A stretch of DNA of 64,000 bases from Paulinella micropora (Eukaryota > Cercozoa > Imbricatea > Euglyphida > Paulinellidae): NCBI GenBank assembly GCA_019918135.1, contig WBZZ01006573.1, positions 801,001 to 865,000 of the forward strand, in the 5' to 3' direction. Within the stretch, counting starts at the first letter, position 1. Every line of letters begins with the position of its first letter. The position numbers and the translations under genes are program-made. Below, piece by piece: positions 54,957 through 64,000 of this stretch. The notes below the pieces were generated by a model. It was not told the origin of the DNA. It saw only the letters and a program-made list of their open reading frames with translations, and searched no databases.

Positions 54957-57647
54957 ATGTCGACAGAGATCGCCGAAGTGAGTGAATTCTCGGAGGCAGA
55001 TCAAAGAAGAGAAGAAGAAGAAGCAGGAGGAGGAGGAGGAAGAGGATTGAATGAAGGAGGAGGAGGAGGATTGAATGAAGGAGGAGGAGATGAAGGAGTA
55101 GGAGGAGGAGTAGAAGAGGGCTGGGATGATGAAGGAAGATATGGAGGAGACGAAGATGGAGGATTTGAACAAGAAAAGACGGGAGGAGGAGGAGCATATG
55201 GTAATCCCTTACCACCTGCCTACACGGGAGGAGGAGGACGAAAAATGATCGACTTGATTCATAGTGATGGAGAGGAGATCACAGTGGAGGAACAACAGTG
55301 GGTGCAAGACCACTATGACCTCACTAAAGAAAAGTTTGATAACAAGATGGGGGGAGAGAAGGATACCTATGTGTGGATCCCTCAGGATCAAAGAAGAGAG
55401 AAAAGTCGTGCTAAAAAGGATGTCTATATCCTATTATCAAACACAGCACAGCTCCTCGGCAAACTGGTCTCTGATCCAGAAGAGAGAAAGAAGATACAGC
55501 ATATCAAGTTTGGGGACACACACACCCACCTTGAATTACTCGATGCTATCTTTGGGGTGTACACTCAAACCCTGATTTGGGAACGTACATACGGCCCACG
55601 ATGTGAGGGTTACCTCCAGTACACAAACCCAAGAGCAACGGCCAGATTCCTCGCGACTGGTCAGGAGGCAGTCGATGTAACAAAAATGAAGACCAATCCG
55701 GGTTCGAAAAACTCGAGTGGCATATTTCATTTTTTTACAATGGAAATAAAGGCCTTGGAGGAGGGGAAGGCAGAGATGGAAAAAAGCATTAAGGCAGCAG
55801 GAGAAACTCATCCTGTGATTGATGAGTTAGAGAAGACCGACAGAGTTCTGACCAAGATCAGACTGTTGATGGGTGCGTTACTGCACAAGGAGGCATGGAA
55901 GAGATGGATTCCTACCAAGGATCACTCTGTCCTTAAATCACTTAGTAACGCACCACCGGTCGCCAACAAAGCAGGTGTTGACCAATATGTGGAGAAATAT
56001 AATTTTCTCAGATCTGCTTCTGAATTGGTGGCCTTTATCACTCATGCTCAAAAGCTGGTGATATCTGAGAAGAAGAAGGCGAAAGAGAATGAGGAGTTCG
56101 AGAAGACGATGAGACTGGAAAGAATGAAAGCAAAAGTGAGTGGTGCAAAGACACACCCTCCGACATATTTGACCCCACCAGCTCCTGCCCCACCAGCCCC
56201 TGCACCCTCGGGCTCAACTACGGTGGTGGTCACAAACACGGAGAAGAAGGACAGACAGAACATCATAAATGCCTTCAAGGGGAAGAAAGGAGGAGTGGCA
56301 AGTCTCATGCTATATGCCAAGACGAGCTCAGACAAAGACTCTGATGCTTCGCTTTTGAGCAAGCTCAAAGAGATCAATGCCTGCATGAAGGCTTTTCCTT
56401 GCGACGAAACGCAGGAATACGAGGCCCTTGTTACTGTTTTTGACCAATCTCTAGTCTCGGAGGGATTTGATCTGACACAGTACAAGTTTTTGAGAAAGAA
56501 GGAGGAGATTAAGAGAAACAATGCAACAGGCCTAGACGCTCAGTGTGAACTGGCGGTGGCCACACTCATTTCATATTTTCAATCTCATGGATACCAGCAT
56601 CTCTGCACTGGTACTCTCATAGGATTTGAAATCTTTGAGACAGTGGTGATGAGTTTGAGGAGTGCTGTTGGCTTGGCGGCGACCCTTACGGTGGTAGTTT
56701 CCTCCTATGGGCTATTCTATGGCCGCAAGTCGATCATCCTCTATTTCTTTTCGGCGTTACACACAGTTAACCCGAGTAAGCTTACTCAGCTCATACAACA
56801 ATGCTCGACGTTTAGCTCAGTGAAGTCCAAGAACTTCCTCGAGACACACGTGTTCGAAAATACGGTTCAAAGCGTTGCTCCGTCAGCACTGTTTCAAGAA
56901 GTGATGAGTGCATGCTCAAACATGGACTCGCTCACGGAGGCACATACGGCACAGGCAGGCGGTGTACCTGTTGGCGCACAAGCCACGTACACAAACAGAG
57001 TTGCCGGTTGGAAGAGACAGAGAGAGCCAGACCTGAAGACCGCATGTTGGAGGTGGTTCGCGGGCTTGCAGTGTAAGGCACAGATGGAGAACAGAGACTG
57101 CTCTTTCAATCATGATAGGCAGAACCCAACAGCAAGGGCAAATTTTCTGAGCAGGACGGAAGGCAAGGAACCGGGCCTTTTCAGTATGCTTCAGATTGCC
57201 GCTGTGAACGAAGGTTGGTATGCCAATATGTGTGATGATGAGGAGTTACGAGAGGCAATCATTACCTACATGAAGAGGATGAAGGAGAAGAAGGAGGAAA
57301 GGGAGAGACAAAAGAACTTAAAGGCCTCTCAAAGAGGACGAGAAGGAGGAGCAGGAGCAGGAGGACGAGGAGGAGGAGGAGGACGAGGACGAGGACGAGG
57401 AACATGGAGAGGAGCCTCGAGGTGGCAGGGAACCCCTCAGAGAGGAAGAGGAGGAGGTCGGGGATATACCCCTTATGGAGGGAGAGCTGTTCGAGCTCCA
57501 GCCCCCCCACCCAGAGGAGGAGGAGGCTCGTGGGCAAGCTCCAACCCAAATTTCGGTCGAGCTCAGGCCTACAACACTGCCTCGGAGACCGATACGTCAT
57601 CCTACCCGGACACTACTCAAGGTAATCGTTTCGAGGTGGTGGAATGA
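54957..57647 (+). CDS. gag: Gag-like protein of a Ty3/gypsy-type retrotransposon
   Basis: The ATG at 54957 starts an 896-residue protein. The N terminus is Glu/Gly-rich (EEEEAGGGGGRGLNEGGG). A helical central region of roughly 600 residues would be the capsid part. A CCCH-type finger (CWRWFAGLQC then CSFNH, nt about 57045-57105) would bind RNA in place of the usual CCHC knuckle. The C terminus is RGG/Arg-Gly rich (RGRGRGTWRG). It ends in TGA followed by C, a readthrough-prone context, and the same frame stays open for another 146 codons. Intact. Confidence 0.75.
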   Translation: MSTEIAEVSEFSEADQRREEEEAGGGGGRGLNEGGGGGLNEGGGDEGVGGGVEEGWDDEGRYGGDEDGGFEQEKTGGGGAYGNPLPPAYTGGGGRKMIDLIHSDGEEITVEEQQWVQDHYDLTKEKFDNKMGGEKDTYVWIPQDQRREKSRAKKDVYILLSNTAQLLGKLVSDPEERKKIQHIKFGDTHTHLELLDAIFGVYTQTLIWERTYGPRCEGYLQYTNPRATARFLATGQEAVDVTKMKTNPGSKNSSGIFHFFTMEIKALEEGKAEMEKSIKAAGETHPVIDELEKTDRVLTKIRLLMGALLHKEAWKRWIPTKDHSVLKSLSNAPPVANKAGVDQYVEKYNFLRSASELVAFITHAQKLVISEKKKAKENEEFEKTMRLERMKAKVSGAKTHPPTYLTPPAPAPPAPAPSGSTTVVVTNTEKKDRQNIINAFKGKKGGVASLMLYAKTSSDKDSDASLLSKLKEINACMKAFPCDETQEYEALVTVFDQSLVSEGFDLTQYKFLRKKEEIKRNNATGLDAQCELAVATLISYFQSHGYQHLCTGTLIGFEIFETVVMSLRSAVGLAATLTVVVSSYGLFYGRKSIILYFFSALHTVNPSKLTQLIQQCSTFSSVKSKNFLETHVFENTVQSVAPSALFQEVMSACSNMDSLTEAHTAQAGGVPVGAQATYTNRVAGWKRQREPDLKTACWRWFAGLQCKAQMENRDCSFNHDRQNPTARANFLSRTEGKEPGLFSMLQIAAVNEGWYANMCDDEELREAIITYMKRMKEKKEERERQKNLKASQRGREGGAGAGGRGGGGGRGRGRGTWRGASRWQGTPQRGRGGGRGYTPYGGRAVRAPAPPPRGGGGSWASSNPNFGRAQAYNTASETDTSSYPDTTQGNRFEVVE

Positions 57648-58088
57648 CTGGAGGGGGAAGAAGAGAGGAAGGAGAAGACTGTGAAGTTTAACCCTAAAGT
57701 CACAGTGCTTTCTAATGCTGTTGTGCAGACTGGGCCAACGCTTCCTCTGTGTGAAAACAAAGATGTGGGTACACAGAGACTGCAGCCCCAAGGTAGTCTC
57801 ATACCCGTTCATACAGCACGGTTACCAATGATAACTGATGCAAATAGGAAGGCGAGACTTGCGATGGAGGCGAGGAGGCCAATGGCAGACGTATCGCCTC
57901 GGCCAAGCAAACAACCACGAACAGACTCAATGTCTACGGTCGCGGCGGGTGGCGAGCAAAAAGACAATGTGTGTACTCAAGTACCACAAGACAATGTCGC
58001 TCAAATAGTAAACGCACCAGCACCGCAGAATAATAAAAATGTTAATGAGGTGAAGCAGGAGGAAGAAGGAGGAGTTGAAAAAGCTTAG
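57648..58088 (+). CDS. Gag-Pol linker ORF in the gag frame
   Basis: After the gag TGA the same frame is open to a TAG at 58086. It encodes VKFNPKVTVLSNAVVQTG and a Pro/Ser-rich, then acidic, segment with no recognised domain. Its last codons overlap the open pol frame (from 58079) by 10 nt, at a GAAAAAG slippery-looking run. It would be expressed only after readthrough or re-initiation. Confidence 0.5.
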   Translation: MEGEEERKEKTVKFNPKVTVLSNAVVQTGPTLPLCENKDVGTQRLQPQGSLIPVHTARLPMITDANRKARLAMEARRPMADVSPRPSKQPRTDSMSTVAAGGEQKDNVCTQVPQDNVAQIVNAPAPQNNKNVNEVKQEEEGGVEKA

Positions 58089-61000
58089 AGACAAGACTCC
58101 AAAATTTGGAACGTAAAGTTCTTGTTCTCGCAGCCAATATACACAGGCCCGATGCTCTGTGTTATACGGAACTTTATTGTGAAACATTGAAGACAATATT
58201 AAAAGTTGGTAATGATACGATGGCGAATATTAATATTGTCGGCAGGAAGTTTTTAAATCGATACCGGGACTGGGTGGACGGAAATATGAAAAAGTCAACG
58301 GGCACTCTCAAAGGAGTGAGCAGCCGGACGGATATCACGGGAATCATCACACTGACCTTTAAATTGAAATCCGCACGAGTATACCGTATGGACCTCTATG
58401 CCGTCCCCGGTTACCACGGGTCAATATTACTATCGTATGACCAATTGGCTACGATGGGGGCTGTGATTGATTGCGCCGCACGGCGAGTGATATATGGAGT
58501 AAAAAGAGGAGAAGAGAACGATATTGATCCCTTCAACGCTACTGACTCTTATGAGGCTTATGAGCTGAGTCTAGCGACGGATCACAAAAAGATTGCCATC
58601 GCACATGAGGCACTTGAGGTGTATGTTCACCCCCATGTCGTAAGACCGGATGAACTGTCCTGGACCGACAATTGGGAATCCCAAGTGTGCACTGTCACAG
58701 TTCCGACATGCCATTGGGACAAAAAGTCTATTGATGACTTAATCGAGAAGCGAAAGGAGGAGATTATATGTGTCGCACAAAGAAGCCCGTCGTTGGCGAG
58801 ATTCGCGGAAGGAGTAGGAACAGATGTCCATATTACTAACGGATACTGTTTCCATGCGAAAGTAGGAGAAGAAAAAAGGGAGGCGTTTGTACCAAGGAGA
58901 ACGAGGCGAATCCCGGATACTCCATCAGAAACTATTAAAAGTTTTATTACTGATTTCTGGGGTGACGAGCCCACGTGGCCGCGTTCACTGTCTGAAGTGA
59001 AGAAATGCTTACGGACTTTATTCGAAAATAATAAGCCGTATACTATTATCCTGCCATATAATGAGAAGGCGATATGGGCGCAGGAAATAAGGGACCGGCT
59101 TATTGATCATCCTATACCGGTACCCTCTCGCAAGCAACAGCTAGTGGTGGCTTGTCGTATGGGAACTCGTGAGCAGAGCAGTGCATACAAGCGGAAGCTC
59201 AGAGACCTCGACAAGTTGAAATTGATACCGCAAGCATTCACATGCTTTGATGGTTTTTACACCCGTAAAGCTCCTTTGCAATACGCGAGACTCATTGACA
59301 TGCTGGTGGAGCTCGGTAAGGATGATGAGCCGGACACGGTCACGTATGAAAAGACGGGCCTAGATGATGTCTCGGAAGAGGACTTAGGTTTGGAGGAGGA
59401 CAGAGAACCCCTCAAGCAGCATAAGCAGATGTCTGATGAAGATTTTCAAGAGGCGGCGCGGAAAATATTGGAAGAAGGAGTAGGCACGGAGAAGGAGAAG
59501 GAGCTTTTAAAAGCCAAATTAGAGGCGAACAAGGAAATTTTCGACCCTCCACATGCAGGTGGTGTCAAGCCTGAAGATTTCACTGCGGTTATTTACAAAA
59601 TACCGGGTGCGGAGCCGTCACCGGCACCACGAAGGGCGAATTTGAGTATACATGAGGAGAAGATAGCGGAGGAGCTAGCAAGACAGCTGCTCAATGAGGA
59701 CTTTATTGAGAGATCAACATCCTCAATAGTCTCACAACCGAGAATAGTGCCGAAGCCAGGAGGAGAATGGCGCCTGACAGTTAACTATGCTCGTGTTAAC
59801 AAGGTGCTGGAGGAAGAGAGAAATCCTCTCCCGACATTAGAAGAAGGAAGGAGAGTACTGCGGAATGCAAAATTCTATTCGGTCATTGACCTTAAGAATG
59901 GCTTCTGGCAGATACCACTGGAGGAAAAGTCCAGATGGCTGACGGCGTTTGTGGTGGGTATGGAAATATATCAATGGAAAGTGCTTCCGATGGGCCTCAA
60001 GCAAGCCCCAGGACTTTTCCAGAAGGCGATGCAGAAGATGTTGAGCAGTCAGTACGATGATTTGTCTGACGGTGGCTTTATGAGAAGGCGGGGACAGAAG
60101 GCGGGAGAATATGCATTTTGCTATATCGATGACATTATCGTATACTCTAACACAATGGAGGAGCATATCGATCATTTGTCCGATATATTCAGGCGCATCG
60201 GAGCTTTTGGCCTGAAGTGCAATCTAAAGAAGTGTCAACTTGCCAAGACGAGTGTGACATACTTAGGGTACGAGATCTCCCATAATCGAGTCTTGATATC
60301 CAAAGAGAAGAGGGAGGAGATTATGAATCGACCGATACCGAAGAACCGCACTGAATTGCACTCATTCCTTGCGATGGCGCAATACTATAGCCAGTTTATA
60401 CCCGATTGGGGTGCAACACGGGCTAAAGCGGAGAAAATGATAGAGTTTGGAGACTTTGAGAAGTGGGACGAAGAGGCTTTGCAAGCGTTTCATGCGCTCA
60501 AAGATCTCATTTACAAAGACCCGAAAGACGGAGGACTGGTGTTAACGATGCCCGACTTTACGAAACAATTCGTAGTCGATACAGACGCATCTAAGTTTGC
60601 GATTGGGGCTGTATTACAACAAGAGGATGAGGAGAAGAAATTACGCCCAATCATGTTTATTAGTAGGAAGTTGTGTGCGGCGGAGAGAAACTATTGCACA
60701 AGGCAAAGAGAGGCGTTGGCGGTAGTATGGGCCCTCAAGAGGCTCAGAGAGTATTTGTGGGGAGGACCTCAATTTACTGTCAGAACTGATCATCATAACC
60801 TGTTATGGTTGATGAATCATGAACAGACGGGACGGCTGGCGCGGTGGCAAGCGTTCTTGTCTTGTTTCGATTTTACAATGGTCCATCTACCGGGAAAGCG
60901 AAATGTGGTCGCTGATAGCCTCTCTAGGCTAGAGTTTAACTCAGAAGTATCGGCGTTGGTGTCCACGGTGGAGATGGAAGACTTGTCCACTGACAAGGTG

Positions 61001-63460
61001 TATGAGGTCAGCCACATTGAGGCGATGGAGATGGCGAGTGGAGTCCGATATGACCGCACAGGTCTACGGTACAGTCCACAAGGCCCGGATCACGGGATAT
61101 GTTGTGAGCTACATACCCAGGAGGACGCTGAGTGGTCCTATGAGGTATATGAGAATGCGAAGGCGAACATAAGAGAGGAAGAGGAGACGCAGGAAGTTTA
61201 TGCGGAGCCTCCTCAAGAGCGGAGAAGTGACCTAGACGATGACCCGGAAAGAATCGGGGTACGGCTAGAAGATGGTACTATCCATATAGCCTCGCCTACC
61301 GCATGGAGGCAACAACAGGCTCAAGATCCGGAGTTTAAAGAACTGATACAGTTATATCAGAACCCGGATGAGCTACGGATGACGAAAGCGATCAAAGATC
61401 AGATGAAGGAGATGGGATGGAGAGATGGTCTACTGTGGTACAAGGGCCTTCACGGTCGCTATGCGTCACAGCCGGACAAATGGACCCTTTGGGTACCGGA
61501 GAGTCTGAGACGATTTATATTTGTCGCAGCCCACAATTGCCCACTTTTGGCGCATCCGGGTCGACAACGAACTCATATGTTCGTAGCGAGGCGATTCTGG
61601 TGGAAGAAGATGAAGGAGGAGATAGATCAGGCGGTGGATGCATGCATCCCGTGCAAGATAAACAAAACACCACTGAAGGCAAATTTCGGCCTGATTGGCG
61701 AATTTCCTCTTCATGCGGGGATGTTTGAGTTTATACACATTGATCATGTGGGACCTTTCCCAGAATCGAAGGATGGTTACAAATACCTCCTTACGGCTAT
61801 TGACAGAGCCACCAACTATGTGTGGATCATCCCTGTCAAAGACGTTACCGGCAAGACGACGGCCGAGGCGCTGATCGATAGGATCATCTCACAGATCGGA
61901 GTACCAAGAAAGATATGTTCTGATCGAGGCTCGGACTTTAATAACGAGGTCATCGACAAACTATCTAAGTATTACGGGATGAAATGGCAATATGTTACTG
62001 TCTATAACCCGCGAGCAAATGGGAAAATCGAGCGGGTACACAGACCCCTCAAAGCCTCGCTAAAGATGTATTACACGAAGAAGGAGAATCAAAGAGCATG
62101 GGTCGAGGCAGCACCATCATTTGCGTTTGCAATGAACTGTCTACCCTCTACGGCGTTAGCAGGCTCGACGAGCTCAATCTCGCCATATCAGTTAGTATAT
62201 GGGCGTGAGCCTGATATCCCGACTTCGCTCCTTCACCCAAAAGACACTTGGGCGGATGCGGATGAGTTGTTTGGGATGAGACTTAGAGTGAAGATGGAGG
62301 CGGAACAAATAGTCAGGGCGCATAGAGAGGCGGAGCGCCGAAAGACTGATGCTGAAGGGGTGCGACAAGCGCACTTGGATCAGATCAAGTTCCAGGTCGG
62401 GGATATTGTACTATTGTACCATCCTCAAGTCCCGAAGGGAGTCAGCTCTAAGCTGTTCACTCACTGGAAAGGACCTTATCAGATTATGGAACAGACGGGA
62501 CCTCTGAATTACAAGATCAGGGGTAGAGGGAAGGTGCAAATTGTGAATGTAAGAAGGCTGATTAAGTATGATCCCTTCTTACTGGAAGATGAATCCGTTG
62601 AGGAGGCGTTAAAACGGATGAAGGATGATTTCAAAGAGGTGCAGCCCATCCACAAGGAGGCTGGCATAGACCAAGACGATGCTTATCGGGCACCGATAGC
62701 TGAGAAGGAGGAGAGTGAGGTGGACAGCAAGGAGAAGACTGACCGCATAAGCGCGGTGGGGACTCAGTCCAAGTCTCCGCGAGAGCATAGCGGAAAGAAG
62801 GAGAAGATCACAGAGGCGCAGCTAAGGAGAGCGCGGAATGATCTTATCAACGACCAACCGAGGAAGGCGATGAGGTCGATGAGATCAAAGGACGTCCACC
62901 AGGAGGAGGAGGGGACGGACACTGACCCAAACGCGGGCAACGTTGAGATTGTCCATGAGCGATGGAAGGAAGGCGATGCGATAGCAACCATCGCATGGGT
63001 GAAAAATGTTTTCTATCTGATGAGACCAGCGGAACAACATGTCGCTGATGACACTCTCTCAGACTTATACTTGATGCGGGTCGTGGCGGTCCCACGACAG
63101 ATGCGTGTCACACGGACACTCAAAATATCATCAGCCGCAAAGATAGTACAACCGATACTCCAGTTCTGGAGAAGTATGGACCCGGTTGAGGTTCCAAAGG
63201 CAAGACATTATCTGCCAGGATATAAAGACGCAAAAAGTCTCGAGACATGGGATGATACAATTACTCCCAGAGACAAGGATTACACTGCGTGGACCATTCA
63301 GACACTGCCAAGAGGAGTGCTTGATGTCCCTTTTGAATTATCGTTGGGCGGAATCCCTAATAAGATCTGGGACATTCTCGAACAGTCAAAGTTCGATCTG
63401 ACTTTTGTTGGTGGTCCTCCACCAGGCAAAGAAATCCGCGCCAGACGACGAAGGCAGTGA
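58079..63460 (+). CDS. pol: Pol polyprotein, Ty3/gypsy type (PR-RT-RH-IN)
   Basis: Residue numbers count from 58106. A retropepsin-like N terminus has DTMA at 37-40, where DTGA or DSGA is usual, and a matching HGSILLSYDQLATMGAVID end. RT follows with VIDLKNGFWQIP and YIDDIIVYS (nt 60123). RNase H has VVDTDASKFAIGA and RTDHHNLLWL. Integrase has an HHCC finger (HNCPLLAHPG then CIPCKINK) and DDE residues in IHIDHVGPF, CSDRGSDF and NGKIERVHRP, then a GPY/F module (HWKGPYQIM ... RRLIKYDPF). The last ~300 residues are unrecognised. The polyprotein is 1784 residues with no stop. No ATG begins it; it most likely follows a -1 shift from the linker frame. Confidence 0.85.
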   Translation, partial: KSLETRLQNLERKVLVLAANIHRPDALCYTELYCETLKTILKVGNDTMANINIVGRKFLNRYRDWVDGNMKKSTGTLKGVSSRTDITGIITLTFKLKSARVYRMDLYAVPGYHGSILLSYDQLATMGAVIDCAARRVIYGVKRGEENDIDPFNATDSYEAYELSLATDHKKIAIAHEALEVYVHPHVVRPDELSWTDNWESQVCTVTVPTCHWDKKSIDDLIEKRKEEIICVAQRSPSLARFAEGVGTDVHITNGYCFHAKVGEEKREAFVPRRTRRIPDTPSETIKSFITDFWGDEPTWPRSLSEVKKCLRTLFENNKPYTIILPYNEKAIWAQEIRDRLIDHPIPVPSRKQQLVVACRMGTREQSSAYKRKLRDLDKLKLIPQAFTCFDGFYTRKAPLQYARLIDMLVELGKDDEPDTVTYEKTGLDDVSEEDLGLEEDREPLKQHKQMSDEDFQEAARKILEEGVGTEKEKELLKAKLEANKEIFDPPHAGGVKPEDFTAVIYKIPGAEPSPAPRRANLSIHEEKIAEELARQLLNEDFIERSTSSIVSQPRIVPKPGGEWRLTVNYARVNKVLEEERNPLPTLEEGRRVLRNAKFYSVIDLKNGFWQIPLEEKSRWLTAFVVGMEIYQWKVLPMGLKQAPGLFQKAMQKMLSSQYDDLSDGGFMRRRGQKAGEYAFCYIDDIIVYSNTMEEHIDHLSDIFRRIGAFGLKCNLKKCQLAKTSVTYLGYEISHNRVLISKEKREEIMNRPIPKNRTELHSFLAMAQYYSQFIPDWGATRAKAEKMIEFGDFEKWDEEALQAFHALKDLIYKDPKDGGLVLTMPDFTKQFVVDTDASKFAIGAVLQQEDEEKKLRPIMFISRKLCAAERNYCTRQREALAVVWALKRLREYLWGGPQFTVRTDHHNLLWLMNHEQTGRLARWQAFLSCFDFTMVHLPGKRNVVADSLSRLEFNSEVSALVSTVEMEDLSTDKVYEVSHIEAMEMASGVRYDRTGLRYSPQGPDHGICCELHTQEDAEWSYEVYENAKANIREEEETQEVYAEPPQERRSDLDDDPERIGVRLEDGTIHIASPTAWRQQQAQDPEFKELIQLYQNPDELRMTKAIKDQMKEMGWRDGLLWYKGLHGRYASQPDKWTLWVPESLRRFIFVAAHNCPLLAHPGRQRTHMFVARRFWWKKMKEEIDQAVDACIPCKINKTPLKANFGLIGEFPLHAGMFEFIHIDHVGPFPESKDGYKYLLTAIDRATNYVWIIPVKDVTGKTTAEALIDRIISQIGVPRKICSDRGSDFNNEVIDKLSKYYGMKWQYVTVYNPRANGKIERVHRPLKASLKMYYTKKENQRAWVEAAPSFAFAMNCLPSTALAGSTSSISPYQLVYGREPDIPTSLLHPKDTWADADELFGMRLRVKMEAEQIVRAHREAERRKTDAEGVRQAHLDQIKFQVGDIVLLYHPQVPKGVSSKLFTHWKGPYQIMEQTGPLNYKIRGRGKVQIVNVRRLIKYDPFLLEDESVEEALKRMKDDFKEVQPIHKEAGIDQDDAYRAPIAEKEESEVDSKEKTDRISAVGTQSKSPREHSGKKEKITEAQLRRARNDLINDQPRKAMRSMRSKDVHQEEEGTDTDPNAGNVEIVHERWKEGDAIATIAWVKNVFYLMRPAEQHVADDTLSDLYLMRVVAVPRQMRVTRTLKISSAAKIVQPILQFWRSMDPVEVPKARHYLPGYKDAKSLETWDDTITPRDKDYTAWTIQTLPRGVLDVPFELSLGGIPNKIWDILEQSKFDLTFVGGPPPGKEIRARRRRQ

Positions 63461-63950
63461 CAAAGAAACTATTTTTCTTTATGCGTCTCAAATAAACTGA
63501 TTGATTGCCCACGGCGTATCATGATTTGATCATGCATCATCAGTTATCAATATGAATATTAAAAAGACTCAGTGATATAACTTGGCATTCGATCGCAACA
63601 TACGAGTGCGAAAGGTCGATCGACGATGATACTACACCGTATACGGGGATCGCTAGTGTATTGAGCGATGGTGTTCCCGGGTATGACCCTTTCCAAGTCC
63701 TGGGATGATGTTCTCGAAAATGAAATGTTCTCTAAAACTTTCATTAAATTATTTTTTACGATAGATTATATACTGTCGTACCTGAGCACGGTCAATCTCT
63801 ACTTGTGTCGGTATATCGCAGGGTCGGGTACATACACCTCGACTTCGGATATAGCTATTAGGACTGGCCCCCTAATACTATATCATAGGATATCCGCCTT
63901 ATACAAGGGTATGTCATCAAAAAAGACAATGTACTTACGATCTCCCTGTG
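63461..63950. other. 3' region of the retrotransposon
   Basis: Contains AATAAA at about 63492 and an AT-rich stretch without a supported gene. No polypurine tract followed by an LTR start could be fixed, so the 3' LTR probably lies beyond the window or the element lacks one. Confidence 0.4.
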
Positions 63951-63982
<32 letters not shown>

Positions 63983-63995
63983 GAAGAAGAAGGAG
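63951..63995. repeat. (AAT)n/(GATAAT)n/(GAA)n microsatellite
   Basis: Triplet tract at the right window edge; it is purine-rich at its end, where a polypurine primer could lie. Confidence 0.9.
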
Positions 63996-64000
63996 ATCAA

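Noticed and set aside
54104-64000. LTRs of the gypsy element.
   Set aside because: I compared the leader (54104-54956) with the 3' region (63461-64000) by eye and found no shared stretch beyond short AT-rich words; the LTRs may lie outside or be absent.

Overview
The window is nuclear DNA from a unicellular eukaryote. It has spliceosomal GT-AG introns of about 50-70 nt, interstitial TTAGGG arrays, LINE, Ty3/gypsy, Ty1/copia and tRNA-derived SINE elements, very many trinucleotide microsatellites, and almost no conventional host genes. No rRNA or marker gene is present, so I do not name a lineage; a protist or alga with subtelomeric, virus-rich DNA fits best.

Region 1 (1-25.6 kb, very GC-rich) looks like a decayed or poorly resolved large dsDNA virus-like insertion next to subtelomeric repeats. 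It carries an archaeo-eukaryotic (UL52/PrimPol-like) primase, an SF1 RecD/UL5-like helicase, an FtsJ-type cap 2'-O-methyltransferase, a long EGF-like cysteine-rich surface protein next to a two-TM protein, a Lys/Glu-repeat protein, a BspA/PKD surface protein and several unrecognised genes. Nearly every gene is broken by frame changes, often at homopolymers, or by single in-frame stops. Some breaks look like short introns, others like mutations or sequencing error. Between the genes lie a 31-bp minisatellite, a foldback repeat, palindromic GC hairpins and duplicated blocks with telomeric repeats (9.6-11.7 kb).

Region 2 (25.6-34.9 kb, AT-rich) holds diverged tandem repeats, a 0.9 kb TTC satellite and one multi-exon gene (about 28.9-33.4 kb). 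Its reading frame runs in phase across nine exons. It resembles a DDE/DUF7869-type transposase-like protein with an RG-rich and acidic tail.

Region 3 (34.9-53.7 kb) is a retroelement nest. Two related but diverged LINEs, one on each strand and each inactivated differently, surround chains of short non-autonomous elements: family A (tRNA head), family G and family B. All of these, like the LINEs, end in (ATT)n preceded by a shared motif near TGGAGGCACATGTCC. This points to a LINE/SINE partnership in which new copies insert into older ATT tails.

Region 4 (53.7-64 kb) holds a transposase fragment and a largely intact Ty3/gypsy-like retrotransposon: Gag with a CCCH finger, a linker ORF, and Pol with PR-RT-RH-IN, GPY/F and an unknown C-terminal domain. 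No LTR was found inside the window.
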